This document shows, one piece after another, positions 45,101 through 50,390 of a stretch of 64,000 nucleotides of DNA. Positions within the stretch are counted from its first letter, which is position 1. Every line of letters begins with the position of its first letter. Source of the DNA: Mikania micrantha (taxonomy: Eukaryota; Streptophyta; Magnoliopsida; Asterales; Asteraceae); contig CM018694.1 in assembly GCA_009363875.1 (NCBI GenBank), positions 3,782,001-3,846,000 on the forward strand, in the 5' to 3' direction. The position numbers were made by a program, and so were the translations under genes. The notes below the pieces were generated by a model. The model saw only the letters and a list, made by a program, of their open reading frames with translations. It was not told the DNA's origin and ran no database searches.

Positions 45101-47067
45101 TAACAACAATAACAACAACAACAATGATAGGGGTTTATGAAGATGTAGTATAAAAGCGAGAGAATCCTAGATTGGTTAGAATATACGTTAGTGGGATTAG
45201 CTTTAGTTAGGATCTTAGTCTTGGAGGATATATGTATAACATGAGGCTATGCTGGAAGTGTGTGTTATCTGCTTGCTTACGTGGAGTGTACGATAGGTTG
45301 CTTTGGATTTGCATTGCACTAGTTGCTTTGGTTTCTTTTCTATTCAGCTATTTTGCCGTGTTGTGGCTTCTACGGTTCTAGCTAGGCTGCTTGCAATGTA
45401 TCATTATGCATCAATATATACTATGCTTGCTTATGCTTATGCTTGTCGTATGCCTAATTTTATTCATAAGTTTGTGTGTCCATGTTATGTTGTTTTTTGC
45501 CTATTTGTTTGATATTGCTAACATATATATATATATATAATAAAATTAAAAAAAATTCGTTTAAAAAATTTTTTTGGAGTCGGGGTTCTCCCACGAAGCA
45601 GTCTCTCAACCACATTAGAGTAGAGGTAAGGTTTGTCTTCATCTCTTCCACCCAGACCCCACGAAGTAGGATTATACCGGGTACGTGTTGTTGTTGTATG
45701 TAAATAAACTATTTGATTACTTACAACATATTTTGACTTGAATTTAATTGATTTTTTTTAAAAATACTCATTTAGGGGCTGTTTGGTTGGATCTTAATAA
45801 GTCTGAATGGGTCTGAATCTGAATGGTTCAGATTCAGACCGTTTGTTTCGTGAAAAAAAGCACGTCTGAATGGAGAAAAATGTCTGAATGGAGGTCTGAA
45901 CCATTCAGACCTCAGAACAAGTCTGAATGGGTCTGAATGGGGGATAGAAGGCCTGCCCTCACCTCCTCGTCTCCAACTTCACGGCCATCTCTCCTCGTCA
46001 CGGCGGAGCTGCTACATCCGTTACCCCATCACGGCCACTTGATCGTCAACCTCCGCCCACCGCTGCTGCCACTTATGGTCTTCCACGGCTCGTGAGGTCG
46101 CTTCCGAAACCGAGGGCTACGATGGCTGAATGGCGATGACGATGGCGGTTGTGATGAGGTGGTGAGGTCGACGACAGGCGGAGGAGGTGGAGGCTACGAC
46201 GGGTGGTGGAGGCGGAGGCGGAGGCGGCGGCGACGGGTGGTGGAGGCGATGACGAGGTGGTGAGGCGGCGATGAAGTTGTGTGAGGTCGACGACTGTTTT
46301 TTGGTTTTTTAGGGTTTTGAATAAAAAAAAAGTTTTTTTTTTAATTTTCATTCAGATTCAGATGTGCAACCAAACACTAATGGTTAAGACCCTCTTGATC
46401 ATTCAGACCCTCTTAACCATTCAGACATCTTAATCATTCAGCACTTAATGGTTTAGACTTAACCAACAGCCCCTTAGACCCATACTAGATTTGCTTAAAA
46501 GCCATATTGATCCAAACCCGTTCAACCCGTTACCCGACCCGCCCATTTTGCTATTACCCAACCCGACGTAACCGCCCAATTTGCCATGCTTATTGAAGAC
46601 AGTGTCAAAATAAATTTAGCATAAGAAATTCCTATGAGATTTGAAACTTAGAGCATAATGTCAAAAAGATAATTGATAAATATCTCAAAAATTAAGTTAC
46701 TAATTGATATGAACAACATTAAAATGATATTGGGCATCTGTTCTGTGTTCTTTGGTATATATTGATATCAGAATCACGGTTGAGGTGTAATTGATTTTAG
46801 GGCTTGCATCAGTATGTTTCTTCCTCTTGTATAATCTTCATGCAATTAAGATGGCAAACGATGAATTAGAAGACAACTTACGGAGGAAATATCGGCAGGA
46901 ACTAGTATGATGATGGAGATAGAGCAGAACCAGGTGTAGCCGACGGTGATGAAGACATATCGAGGAACATCGGGACCAGCAAAGTAGTTGAGCGTCAGCA
47001 CAACCATGCCTAGGGCTAAAGGAAGCGAGATCAGATAGAAGACCCACATCTTCAACAGATCGACCAT
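16488..47067 (-). CDS. LMBRD2-like: LMBR1 domain-containing protein 2 homologue (14 exons)
   Basis: Exons in transcript order: 47067-46882, 36861-36785, 36446-36288, 35759-35546, 35425-35339, 35263-35124, 28969-28889, 19366-19302, 19084-18909, 18781-18651, 18570-18483, 18419-18206, 18124-18018, 16865-16488. All introns are GT-AG, the phases agree, and the total is 2103 bases: 700 residues plus stop, close to the roughly 700-730 usual for this family. Recognisable family segments include MWVFYLISLPL, GISFFWSLSYWSTFLLTW, PLIQGYEDAGDF, NTFGLVTGVFLLGFGLSEIP, GGRLGEDDMDYD, EEYYRYKSEYLTCV, LAEATLLPSGVDLSVFSILI, MVARYAPPVSFNFLNLI and GNIDNAVPFFG. The protein is a multi-pass membrane protein. The human relative is linked to GPCR signalling; the plant role is not established. 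An alternative start (MWVFYL) lies at 47049. Introns 1, 6 and 7 are inflated by transposons, yet the coding frame is undamaged. Confidence 0.93.
19506..19644 (-). repeat. E2 3' LTR
   Basis: About 139 bp; on the minus strand it starts TGTTAGATAGTAATTT and ends GGTTTAACT. The matching copy is at 27952-28371. The start of the LTR is directly preceded in transcript sense by CTTGCGGGGAAT, a good polypurine tract. Confidence 0.75.
19645..20603 (-). pseudogene. E2 RT C-terminus and RNase H remnant
   Basis: Pieces in shifting frames read GNLHYFLGIEIVHHGRYVIL (end of the copia RT), GGFGIYLGSNLISW with SRSSTESEYKAFADT (RNase H), and NLGATYLSANLVFNARTKHV with STHDQIADIFRKPL (end of RNase H). The hAT-like element at 20604 cuts the frame just before GNLHYFLG; the missing preceding residues (AIKDLG) are on its other side at about 25730. 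A 65-bp exact tandem duplication further breaks RNase H. Confidence 0.85.
19894..20023. repeat. Exact 65-bp tandem duplication
   Basis: The unit starting CCGAGCTCACGTAAAAG and ending CAAAAGCTTTATA occurs at 19894-19958 and again at 19959-20023 with no difference. It lies within the RNase H remnant of E2, and 65 is not a multiple of 3, so it shifts the frame. Confidence 0.95.
21730..23262 (+). CDS. RTE LINE endonuclease domain (5' half of the ORF)
   Basis: The open frame runs from after a stop at 21691-21693 to 23262. No ATG precedes the domain in frame, so the start is uncertain: the ORF either begins at a non-ATG codon near 21730 or has lost its start. APE-type endonuclease motifs are present: GSWNIGTLT near residue 20, LQETRW (catalytic Glu, ~51), GGDFNG (~155) and SQHKLLVADI (catalytic His, ~250), followed by a Lys/Arg-rich linker (KETKRQAKKAVTEAKN). 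Family knowledge: this domain nicks target DNA for target-primed reverse transcription. The frame is lost near 23180-23262 before the reverse transcriptase. Confidence 0.88.
   Translation: MRSCPGRGGAGRRGNGGTILRIGSWNIGTLTRKLLELVDALRRRKVQVACLQETRWKGKRGGEYNGYKLWHSGADGAKNGVGFLVAKELQNTVLEVRRYNDRIMVLRMVLGEEVVTVVSAYAPQVGLGETEKRQFWDCMDEVMRNIPINEKVCIGGDFNGHIGKENEGFQSIHGGCGFGSRNESGGTLLDFAVAHDLGIINSFFRKKDSHLITFSSGGWDTQIDYLLMRRGDRSRWLDCKVFPGEAATSQHKLLVADIVMRKKLVEEKKITPKIRWGRLKGDNLKVFREKVLAGRVNMRYDDANVMWEAMACNVIRVAKETLGMTTKNLGGQKEAWWWNDEVQHKVRTKHVSFRELVKCREEAQKESLKTKYKETKRQAKKAVTEAKNTAYKEMYKRLGTKEGENDMFKIAKARERRREDVGVLTFIKNEEGQILVKENDIKKRWQTYFRDLFNNGSDTEDSENDTARGASRNKCYCRRITKERCNELFGGWVEQKRWDRTIFRSKHGNV
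23181..24638 (+). CDS. RTE LINE reverse transcriptase (3' half of the ORF)
   Basis: This frame is shifted relative to the endonuclease frame, with an overlap at 23181-23262. RT motifs: AVGPDNIPIEAWK; WRSSVLIPLYKKKGD; NYRGIKLLS; NQFGFMPGRSTTEAI; VFIDLEKAYDSV; GLHQGSALSPFLFAVILDEL; and the catalytic FADDIVLVAE near residue 228. The C-terminal segment has MRMLRWMCGHTR and GRPRLTWEEQIRQD, both typical of plant RTE. It ends at TAG after KARDY. The first codon at 23181 is GTG, so this is the continuation of one broken ORF, not an independent gene. Confidence 0.92.
   Translation: MQRALRRMGRAKAVGPDNIPIEAWKCLEDEEVTWLTELFNNIFRTGKMPDQWRSSVLIPLYKKKGDAQRCENYRGIKLLSHTMKLWERVIDTRLRKETQVTANQFGFMPGRSTTEAIHVLRRLMEKYREKKKDLHMVFIDLEKAYDSVPRQLIWDSLASRGIPSRYIEIIKDTYASAKTSVRAPVGDTDPFPVEVGLHQGSALSPFLFAVILDELSRSIQEDIPWCMLFADDIVLVAERKDDLTARLEEWKTALENNGLRKSRSKTEYLWCNFSGTNHEEDEVSQVTIGGQEVPQTTRFKYLGSFVQSDGDIDCDVAHRVQAGWNKWRAATSILCDKRFPDKLKGKFYRVAVRPAMLYGIDCWPIKKIHERKLETAEMRMLRWMCGHTRIDRIRNETIRGRVGVTCISDKVREGRLRWFSHVRRRHVLAPVRRVENLSVEGKRYRGRPRLTWEEQIRQDMIALHLSEDMISDRNSWRRRIKARDY
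24978..25117 (+). repeat. RTE 3' terminal segment with (GTTT)n tail
   Basis: The order GAGCCAGGGGTCTC, GCAGCCTCTCTACC, GGGGTAGGGGAAAGG, CCCAGACCCTACTT, GTGGGATTAAACTGGGTA and (GTTT)n matches the conserved 3' end that plant RTE elements and some plant SINEs share. Two further copies, ending in GTT repeats, lie at 44311-44442 and about 45570-45701. Confidence 0.85.
25135..25416 (-). pseudogene. hAT transposase C-terminal remnant
   Basis: The minus strand reads DKMNKLLYIMYTKKLKKKF, then VHEEVLSDDEWIV. This resembles the end of DUF659/hAT transposases, where a (V/I)-x-Y-N-x-x-L-K-R-(R/K) motif is followed by an acidic D(E/S)xEW segment. It lies inside hAT-like element A beside the inserted LINE. 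No upstream catalytic part is seen, so this is a remnant. Assignment rests on motif resemblance only. Confidence 0.5.
25729..26323 (-). pseudogene. E2 reverse transcriptase, N-terminal part
   Basis: The minus strand encodes, in two frames, YKVRLVAKGFNQ, ASTIRVILSLAITCQWS, RQLDVQNAFLH, HKSLHGLKQA and YVLVYADNIIV. The copia catalytic YVDD is here YADN, so the second aspartate is lost. The frame changes near 25900-26050. The downstream half of the same domain is across hAT-like element A, at 20603 and below. Confidence 0.85.
26331..27005. mobile_element. hAT-like element B
   Basis: Termini CATGGTTTAAAAAGGCG and the inverse of CAAGGTTTAAAAAAGCGG. Flanking GCTAGAG (26324-26330 and 27006-27012) is a 7-bp direct repeat, 8 if the shared C is counted. 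Length 675 bp. The ends contain GAGGCGCGCCTCGAGGCG words as in copies A and C. A GC-rich minisatellite sits in the middle. No coding capacity is seen. It splits the E2 copia element between integrase and RT. Confidence 0.85.
26501..26665. repeat. GC-rich minisatellite inside hAT-like element B
   Basis: About four decayed units of the form GGGGCGCTGCCCC plus TTGACCCCGC recur every 35-45 bp. Each unit holds a small inverted repeat (GGGGC...GCCCC). Local GC content is far above the surrounding AT-rich sequence. Confidence 0.7.
27013..27655 (-). pseudogene. E2 integrase C-terminus and linker remnant
   Basis: The minus strand reads GYSLVHYGYRCLDLANDC and HGRFNEQVFPF, the conserved copia segment after the integrase core, followed by a proline- and serine-rich linker. 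Comparable sequence in E3 reads GYSTAHHGYRCFDP. Upstream, the frame joins directly to a gag start (27649-27873). The rest of gag, the protease and most of the integrase are therefore missing by internal deletion. Confidence 0.8.
27649..27873 (-). pseudogene. E2 gag N-terminal fragment
   Basis: The minus strand reads HNSHKFAFKLSPTNYGYWKS and ITNGLFGYIDGTIPCP, closely similar to the gag start of E3 (HNSHKFGFTLSPTNYGFWKN, VTNNLFGYIDESIPCP). After PCPMLHPTF the sequence switches to an integrase-like SPFDLFK, which marks the deletion junction near 27675. Confidence 0.85.
27940..27951 (-). other. E2 primer-binding site
   Basis: The minus strand reads TGGTATTAGAGC directly after the 5' LTR end. It differs by one base from the tRNA-iMet site TGGTATCAGAGC. 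Confidence 0.85.
28081..28330. mobile_element. 250-bp MITE in the E2 5' LTR
   Basis: Inverted termini AGGGGTGTTCA (28081) and TGAACACCCCT (ending 28330). The interior contains CGGGTCGGGTCGG and CCGACCCG words. This terminus is common in plant hAT-type MITEs. The target duplication is not clear because a palindrome derived from the LTR edge follows immediately. Confidence 0.8.
28331..28373. repeat. Palindrome next to the MITE
   Basis: AGTCTTAGATAGTAATTTAG is followed by its inverse complement with few mismatches (AATCTAAAATACTATC, TAAGACT). The direct half equals the E2 LTR edge (AAATTACTATCTAA at 19629), so the LTR end is present here in both orientations, a likely by-product of the MITE insertion or excision. 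Confidence 0.8.
28889..28969 (-). CDS. LMBRD2-like: LMBRD2-like exon 7
   Basis: This 81-base exon is isolated between two transposon-filled introns (6.2 kb and 9.5 kb). It reads EYLTCVMEALKLEDTIKN, the coiled region following YYRYKS in this family. The acceptor is TTGCAG and the donor GTATGT; the phase joins exon 6 (AG) and exon 8 (G) exactly. Without the neighbouring exons it would be missed as a gene. Confidence 0.9.
29640..30129 (-). pseudogene. Ty3/gypsy integrase remnant in intron 6
   Basis: The minus strand carries VVDCLKKYTYFILLSHSFTT and LYIKRWFVFMGSLVPLSRI (integrase core), then after a gap HPQIDGQTEVLNRCLEAF, the conserved stretch around the catalytic glutamate. Stops and frame changes break it. 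After RCLEAF the sequence departs from gypsy; the following part (29650-29760) has a short similar copy at about 32360-32450. Confidence 0.75.
30130..31149. other. Intron 6 sequence of uncertain origin
   Basis: No gene is seen. At 30130-30290 a GAGGGTTTAACATGGTTTGG motif is followed by a GACCTACATCCGCGGGCGG word that looks transposon-derived. At 30275-30965 there is a segment with many TTCGC and AATTCGC words, bounded by related GTCCCACT words (about 30258 and 30961) that could be an imperfect target duplication. No element class can be assigned. Confidence 0.35.
31150..32345 (-). mobile_element. Decayed RTE LINE fragment (RT and C-terminus)
   Basis: On the minus strand, from 32345 downward: TQVTTNEFGFMLGWSTTETL, LHMVFIGLEKAYDGV, ILDEMSNSVQEAIPWCM with FVDDIMLVVE, a segment matching GDIDCDVAH of the intact LINE, MRMLRWMC, and finally KPRLTWDERIRIELHL. 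The order and motifs match the LINE at 20882-25117, on the opposite strand. Catalytic FADD is FVDD here, and several frameshifts and stops are present. Confidence 0.88.
32829..32836 (+). promoter_or_regulatory. TATA box of the gag-only element
   Basis: GGATTATAAATAGAGG lies about 110 bp into the 5' LTR; the identical word is at 34378-34385 in the 3' LTR. This spacing is usual for short plant LTR promoters. Confidence 0.7.
33507..34240 (+). pseudogene. Gag remnant of the gag-only element
   Basis: It opens at ATG 33507 (MVNQTSRLDAHEQQ), meets an in-frame TAG about 19 codons later, continues open (EVAEIKTSLKLLQEERSA) to 33803, and carries on in another frame from 33734 with WQKLQLPEFSGFEPSRD, typical of gypsy gag. 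The zinc-knuckle position reads CLRWGNRYGPAHKC: the second cysteine is replaced by tryptophan. It ends WLTPKS at a stop just before the purine tract. The domain is recognisable but not functional as read. Confidence 0.75.
35124..36861 (-). CDS. LMBRD2-like: LMBRD2-like exons 2-6
   Basis: Exon 2 (36785-36861) starts after CCAG and continues in phase 0 from exon 1 with TIIGHDNGGISFFWS. Exon 3 (36288-36446) carries PLIQGYEDAGDF and a membrane segment LVFYLILGLIGLVGLVLLI. Exon 4 (35546-35759) carries TGGVVGLAMACSNTFGL and the LSHKIAKMAVKLDEAHQEL helix. Exon 5 is 35339-35425. Exon 6 (35124-35263) carries DPSFKPQGGRLGEDDMDYD. The donors of exons 3 (GTTTGT) and 6 (GTTGAC) are weak matches beyond GT. 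Intron 3 contains a 194-bp tandem duplication with an expanded (TA)n run. Confidence 0.9.
35851..36262. repeat. 194-bp tandem duplication in intron 3
   Basis: The segment starting GTTATTTGGTATTTTTC (35851) recurs at 36045 with a few substitutions. Both copies hold TTCTTCGAGTAATATTTCC and CCAACAGGTCCCAATA. The second copy has an expanded (TA)n run (about 36103-36140). It lies between exons 3 and 4, ending about 25 bp from the exon 3 donor. Confidence 0.85.
37005..37248 (-). repeat. E4 3' LTR
   Basis: On the minus strand it starts TGTTAAGTGATTC and ends TTTACAAACA, preceded by the purine tract ATCAGGGGGTGAA. It contains GTCTATAAATAGGG (TATA box at 37129-37136) and AATAAAAG, which could act as a polyadenylation signal in the sense of the host gene. 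Confidence 0.7.
37295..37555 (-). pseudogene. E4 RNase H end
   Basis: The minus strand reads LKAIIEELTGKDTGSIKLL, VDNKSAIELMKNPGFHGRSK, IDTKYHFIRE and ADVLSKALPR, the conserved end of a copia RNase H. It is the continuation of 42477-42696, cut apart by insertion of E3 at CAGCC. Confidence 0.85.
37561..37791 (-). repeat. E3 3' LTR
   Basis: This 231-bp copy has a TATATATA box at 37629-37636 in minus-strand sense. Its start directly follows the purine tract GCTTGCGGGGGAA. Confidence 0.92.
37804..39253 (-). pseudogene. E3 reverse transcriptase and RNase H
   Basis: The main frame is 37892-39253 (453 codons): WVYRLKRDQTGKITRYKARL, FSPVVKSTTIRVVLSLAVTQ, LDVQNAFLHGDLKETVY, SLYGLKQAPRAW, catalytic LVYVDDIILTG (~160), YFLGIEISRAG, RNase H with SDADWAGCPDDRRSTGG and SRSSTESEYKALADT, and ARTKHVEVDFHFVRE. 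The last part (STHDQIADVFTKPL) is in another frame from about 37905, so a frameshift separates it. Another frameshift lies between this frame and the integrase frame (39253-39700). Confidence 0.9.
39648..41498 (-). pseudogene. E3 gag end, protease and integrase
   Basis: A 616-codon frame. A zinc knuckle CNRCGIGHLPSQC (~126) is followed by a protease with LPDTGSSNHVSPD (~168), an integrase zinc-binding part with WHQRLGHPHPQ (~305) and CNACSIGK, and a core with FCDVWGPAP (~358), QTDGGGEFR (~423) and EQNGMVERRHRH (~455). The following segment GYSTAHHGYRCFDP is shared with E2. It lies in the same phase as the gag start at 42095, but stops at 41784-41786 and near 41520 separate them. Confidence 0.9.
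41784..42095 (-). pseudogene. E3 gag N-terminus
   Basis: MALLAPFSTADKTSHNSHKF starts the frame, followed by LSPTNYGFWKNMIKPFLVTN, the usual UBN2-type copia gag. It ends after SEASFQHVQG at a TAA where related gags continue (the downstream text SRDLWLFLERAYAPP is in the same phase). This is a nonsense mutation rather than a true end. Confidence 0.88.
42229..42240 (-). other. E3 primer-binding site
   Basis: The minus strand reads TGGTATCACAGC directly at the LTR edge: the tRNA-iMet site with one substitution (G to C at the ninth base). Confidence 0.9.
42241..42471 (-). repeat. E3 5' LTR
   Basis: This 231-bp copy differs from the 3' LTR by one seen substitution (AATTTATGAAT against AATTTATGAAC). 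A TATATATA box lies at 42309-42316. Confidence 0.92.
42477..43060 (-). pseudogene. E4 RT end and RNase H start
   Basis: The minus strand reads EVVQTGEGISICQEGYATKV, THTRPDINYAVGVASRFVE, VKHLLRYIKGTLSFGI, then in another frame GYSDSSHANDRVDGHSTTGM and SVALSSGEAEFMAATATACQ. The catalytic half of the RT is absent upstream. Confidence 0.85.
43104..44040 (-). pseudogene. E4 integrase remnant
   Basis: Overlapping frames on the minus strand read HLNFDTMRRMYK; CEACLVRKHKQLPFPSQGKF (zinc-binding CxxC); LELIHADLCGPISLSTPAGN; LRTDRVGEFTSTKFEQVCSE; PYMPQQNGVVERRNQTI; and LKVFGCLAHVKV. The order and the D/D/E segments are those of a copia integrase, but three frame changes and a stop (WHA*FGHL) break it. 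Confidence 0.85.
44049..44686. mobile_element. hAT-like element C
   Basis: Termini CAAGGTTTAAAAGAACGG and the inverse of CATGGTTTAAAAAAGCGG, flanked by a perfect 8-bp duplication ATAGAGAT (44041-44048 and 44687-44694). The ends contain CGCCTCGAGGCG and GAGGCGCCGCCTC. An RTE/SINE 3' segment (44311-44442) is nested in it. It interrupts the E4 copia element. No transposase is seen. Confidence 0.9.
44311..44442 (+). repeat. RTE/SINE 3' segment nested in hAT-like element C
   Basis: TTTGAGCCGGGGACTC, GCAGCCTCTCTATCCC, GGGGTAAGGTTTGTAT, CCCAGACCCTACTG and (GTT)n match the RTE 3' end at 24978-25117. It is either a 5'-truncated RTE insertion or a SINE that uses the same 3' end. No target duplication was identified. 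Confidence 0.75.
45290..45701 (+). mobile_element. 5'-truncated RTE 3' end
   Basis: The last 130 bases repeat the RTE terminal segment (GAGTCGGGGTTCTCCC, GCAGTCTCTCAACC, GGTAAGGTTTGTCTTC, CCCAGACCCCACG) and end in GTTGTTGTTGT. The upstream part (TTGCATTGCACTAG...) could be the 3' untranslated region of the same element, as in the full LINE, but that boundary is a guess. Confidence 0.6.
45775..46473. mobile_element. PIF/Harbinger-like MITE (699 bp)
   Basis: Inverted termini GGGGCTGTTTGGTTGG and the inverse of GGGGCTGTTGGTTAAG, flanked by TTA (45772-45774 and 46474-46476). The 3-bp TTA duplication and the GGGGCTGTTTGGTT terminus are characteristic of PIF/Harbinger (Tourist-type) elements. The interior has repeated TCTGAATGG words and a GC-rich middle; it has no transposase. 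It lies in intron 1, about 400 bp from exon 1. Confidence 0.85.
46882..47067 (-). CDS. LMBRD2-like: LMBRD2-like exon 1 (N-terminus)
   Basis: This exon encodes 62 codons: the first two membrane segments (WVFYLISLPLALGMVVLTL and YVFITVGYTWFCSISIIILV) separated by a short GPDVPR loop, ending PADISS. The donor is GTAAGT. The upstream ATG at 47067 gives MVDLLKMW; related plant proteins usually start at the internal MW, so either start is possible. The sequence just upstream holds AGTCACGTCACC, an ACGT-core motif, on the minus strand. Confidence 0.9.
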
Positions 47068-50000
47068 ACGATCTCTCGTTAGCTTCCGTGGGTTTATCGA
47101 TGCTTACGGTGACGTGACTCCTTTGGCCGGTCCTGTCTATCTTCAAACTCTACCCTAATCAAGTCAAACTTCAAACGCTGTAACGATACATTTGTTAATT
47201 ATATTTTACACGCTATTTTTTATTTTTTTATTTTTAACCGTTAAATCATGCAAAATGGGTAACTAAATCCTCTCATTCATTGTTAAAAAAAACCTTTTGC
47301 TTATTTGAAAATAATTGATTTCAAAGAGACTTAAACTCAAAACATTTCATAACAAAAATGAATCAGATATCATTAGACTATAAGCCAATTAGTTTACGCT
47401 AGACTAACGGTGGTATATTTAGCAGACGTACCTCTTTATAATTTTTAGTTTTTTAATTTGAACCACTAAGATAGTGTATAATTAATATATTTTATTTTAG
47501 AATTGAGCTCATATAAGAATTTTTATTTTTATGTGAAAATTTTCATTTAATTTTAACTTTTAACATAACATGTATATAAGCAAGACTTCTAATTTTTTTT
47601 GTTCCCTTATGTACGTTGAGCTAAGCATTGACAAATAAACATTGCTTTAGATAATAGGATATATTTTATTTCCCACTTTCTTTTCAATATATGTGATGTT
47701 AGCGTTATAATATGCATTGTTTCACTTCACTTTTATGTTAGTTAGTTAAATATTTGGAATAAACTCTCCCATGTTTTCCTCTATTTTTATATGCAAATGG
47801 TAATTATAGTTTGTAAATTGATTAATATTAATATTAGTAATTTACAAACATTACATAACTAGAATTAAATTTACAATCATTGCTTAAAAATAACTAGCAA
47901 CCATAATCTTTTACAATTTTTTTCATCAATGCATTAACCACTAATTTGGTTGATCTCTTCAGATTGTTGTCACTTGTCATCAAGATCTTGAAATTCACTT
48001 ATCTTGTAGCATCATCTATGTTTCTGTCTTTCAATCCAAATTTTCATTTATAATCTTTGAAATCAATGTGTTAAATTCAAATTGTTGAATTGTCTATATT
48101 TATAGTCGTTAAATTTGATGTTGAACTTGGCCCTTGTTTTGCATTATTCATCTCAATGTGGATGCCAGTTTGACTAGCTACATGTTGACATCCAAACCCT
48201 CCACATTTAGAACATGATAAGAACGTGCATCAAAGGCACTTGAAAGATAATTATTGTCCTCTAAAGTGTTCATGCATTTACAAGTTATAAACATGTTTTT
48301 GAGTTCAATATTAAAAATACTCAGTCAAATAGGGCTCAAAGTGTAACTATAATGTGTGAATTGAAACACCTCATTCACTAGGCATTTTTCTTGCGCCTTT
48401 GTCAATATATTGATATCACTCCAAACAATTTTATTGTTGTAGAGGTTATTATAGATTTCATAAAACTTGACAGTACTATTCTTTTCACGTCATGCTCTTC
48501 ATAGTTTAGCACCAAATGATAAGGTTGTTGGGATTGTAAGCAACCTTTTGAAGTTTTAAATCAAAGTTACTTAATAAGATTAATTGATAAAATAATATTT
48601 ATCATATGTAGAAGCGTTTAGATTACAAAACTTTTGATTCATATTTAATTCCCAAAACAAGATCCATATACAAACGATTAATAACAAAACAATAACACAC
48701 CCATAGGGTGTTGAGAAATCGACCTTTACGAAAAGAATCGAAATTCACATGATGGATGTGACAACAATCTCCCTAGTGACAATATACGATCGCCTGAACT
48801 CACGAATCGCGAATGAATCTGAAACCATCACATTGAAACGGCTCGAATCAGCCCGTGCCTTGAACGCGTCTCGGGTGCTTGGCGCTGGGTTCATGAAGCG
48901 CGGCTCATCCCTTAGTCAGCTGGCTTGGCGGCTCGACAAGTCCTGCGCTCTGCTGGGTCGACCATCCATGCGATCGGCTTGGCTCGACTTGATGGTGGTG
49001 GCCGAGAGGTGGCCGAGAGGTGGCTGAGAGGTGGTGAGGGAGGGAGGGGACAGCTAGAGAGAGAGAATAGAAATTAGGGCTTTTCTTAGATATGCGATCA
49101 TGAGTTAAATACATTTATTTATATTAAAAGCATTTAAATTCTAATCCTTGTAACATTTACAATTAAAACCCTAGATTAATTAATTCATTTAATTATTGAA
49201 TTTCTTATAACCAATTTACTGTTAATCGGATAATTCTCAATTTATTAATGAAATTTTGATTAATAAACCTCAATAAATAACTAAATTTTAACATTTTAAA
49301 CTTCTTTTATTTATTCGATTAATTATCTCAATAATTAATTTCTACCGTTATATTATTTCATAAATAATAAACATCCATCCTTTATAACCCATAGTTCATG
49401 ATCGTATAAATATATACTCTTTGGATCATACCTCGATAGCAACGTTGAATTTATCGATAATCGGACATCCAATATATAACAGATTCCCACTTGGACGATT
49501 CATCGACTAAGCATTTTAACATAAACAGTGTTGGACACCTAGCTGCATCACACTGCCCCTAGCAAGATATGACTTCTAAAGTCGACTAAAATCCTTAGTT
49601 TAAGTAACTCTTTACTTAACTATAATAATAGTCATGATAACCTTTGTCTATGTATCTTTTCTATGAGATATTTCTTGAACATGATACATTGATCTTCTTT
49701 CAGTCTCATATATGGTTGAAGCATTCTCGTTTTTGTTACCAATTTAAAGTGATCTAACAAACCACTTTTAGTTTGAGCGTGGCCACATGTTTACGTCAGT
49801 TTAAATTTACAAGGGCACTAGAATATATTCTCTTATCAGTTTAAGAGTATATAATCCCTTCAACATCGTACAACTCCCACATAATCTCAGAACCATTCCC
49901 AATTTTTACCCTTATGACTGCATTTTACGAAACAACGTTAAATTAGATCAAGGAACAAGCTTCAATTAAATCAAGATCTATTATACTCCTAAGGTCCAAG

Positions 50001-50390
50001 GATATATAATGATTATAGAAATATTCAAAACTCCTTATGATAATGATCCATGAAGAACGTCTTGACGCAAGTGACATTCGACATCATTCTCTAATGAATG
50101 TCTATGAATCTTGATCCTCAACACTTGAGCTTTTATCCCTATAAACCAAGCAATCATTTAAGTAGTCTTCGTTCAGATTGATTATCATGAATTTGATCAA
50201 CTACGGACATTTAGGCTACTATATTCAAGGATACTAAAATGTATAAAATTTAGAACATAGAAACATTATTCATTTTGCCTTTAACCATTAAATCAAAATG
50301 AACCGTCAATGGTTCTTAATTTCGTTTATAAAGCACCATATAATAATCAGATTCCTTATCTAGCATCTCTAATAAATATTTATTAGCCAT
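47068..50390. other. Upstream flank of the LMBRD2-like gene, no gene seen
   Basis: The first few hundred bases must contain the gene's promoter and 5' untranslated region on the minus strand; no clear TATA box is seen. From about 48500 to 50300 the sequence resembles non-coding parts of old LTR elements (ACTCCCACATAATC, GATTCCCACTTGGACG) without protein remnants. The open frame at 48749-49027 on the plus strand has no recognisable content. Confidence 0.45.

Noticed and set aside
46073..46351. Serine/proline-rich minus-strand frame in intron 1 as a gene
   Set aside because: It falls entirely within the GC-rich core of the Harbinger-like MITE, and a similar frame recurs in the partial element at 50761-51039.
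48749..49027. Plus-strand 92-codon open frame upstream of the host gene
   Set aside because: No recognisable domain and no splice or promoter context; it lies in DNA resembling non-coding retroelement sequence.
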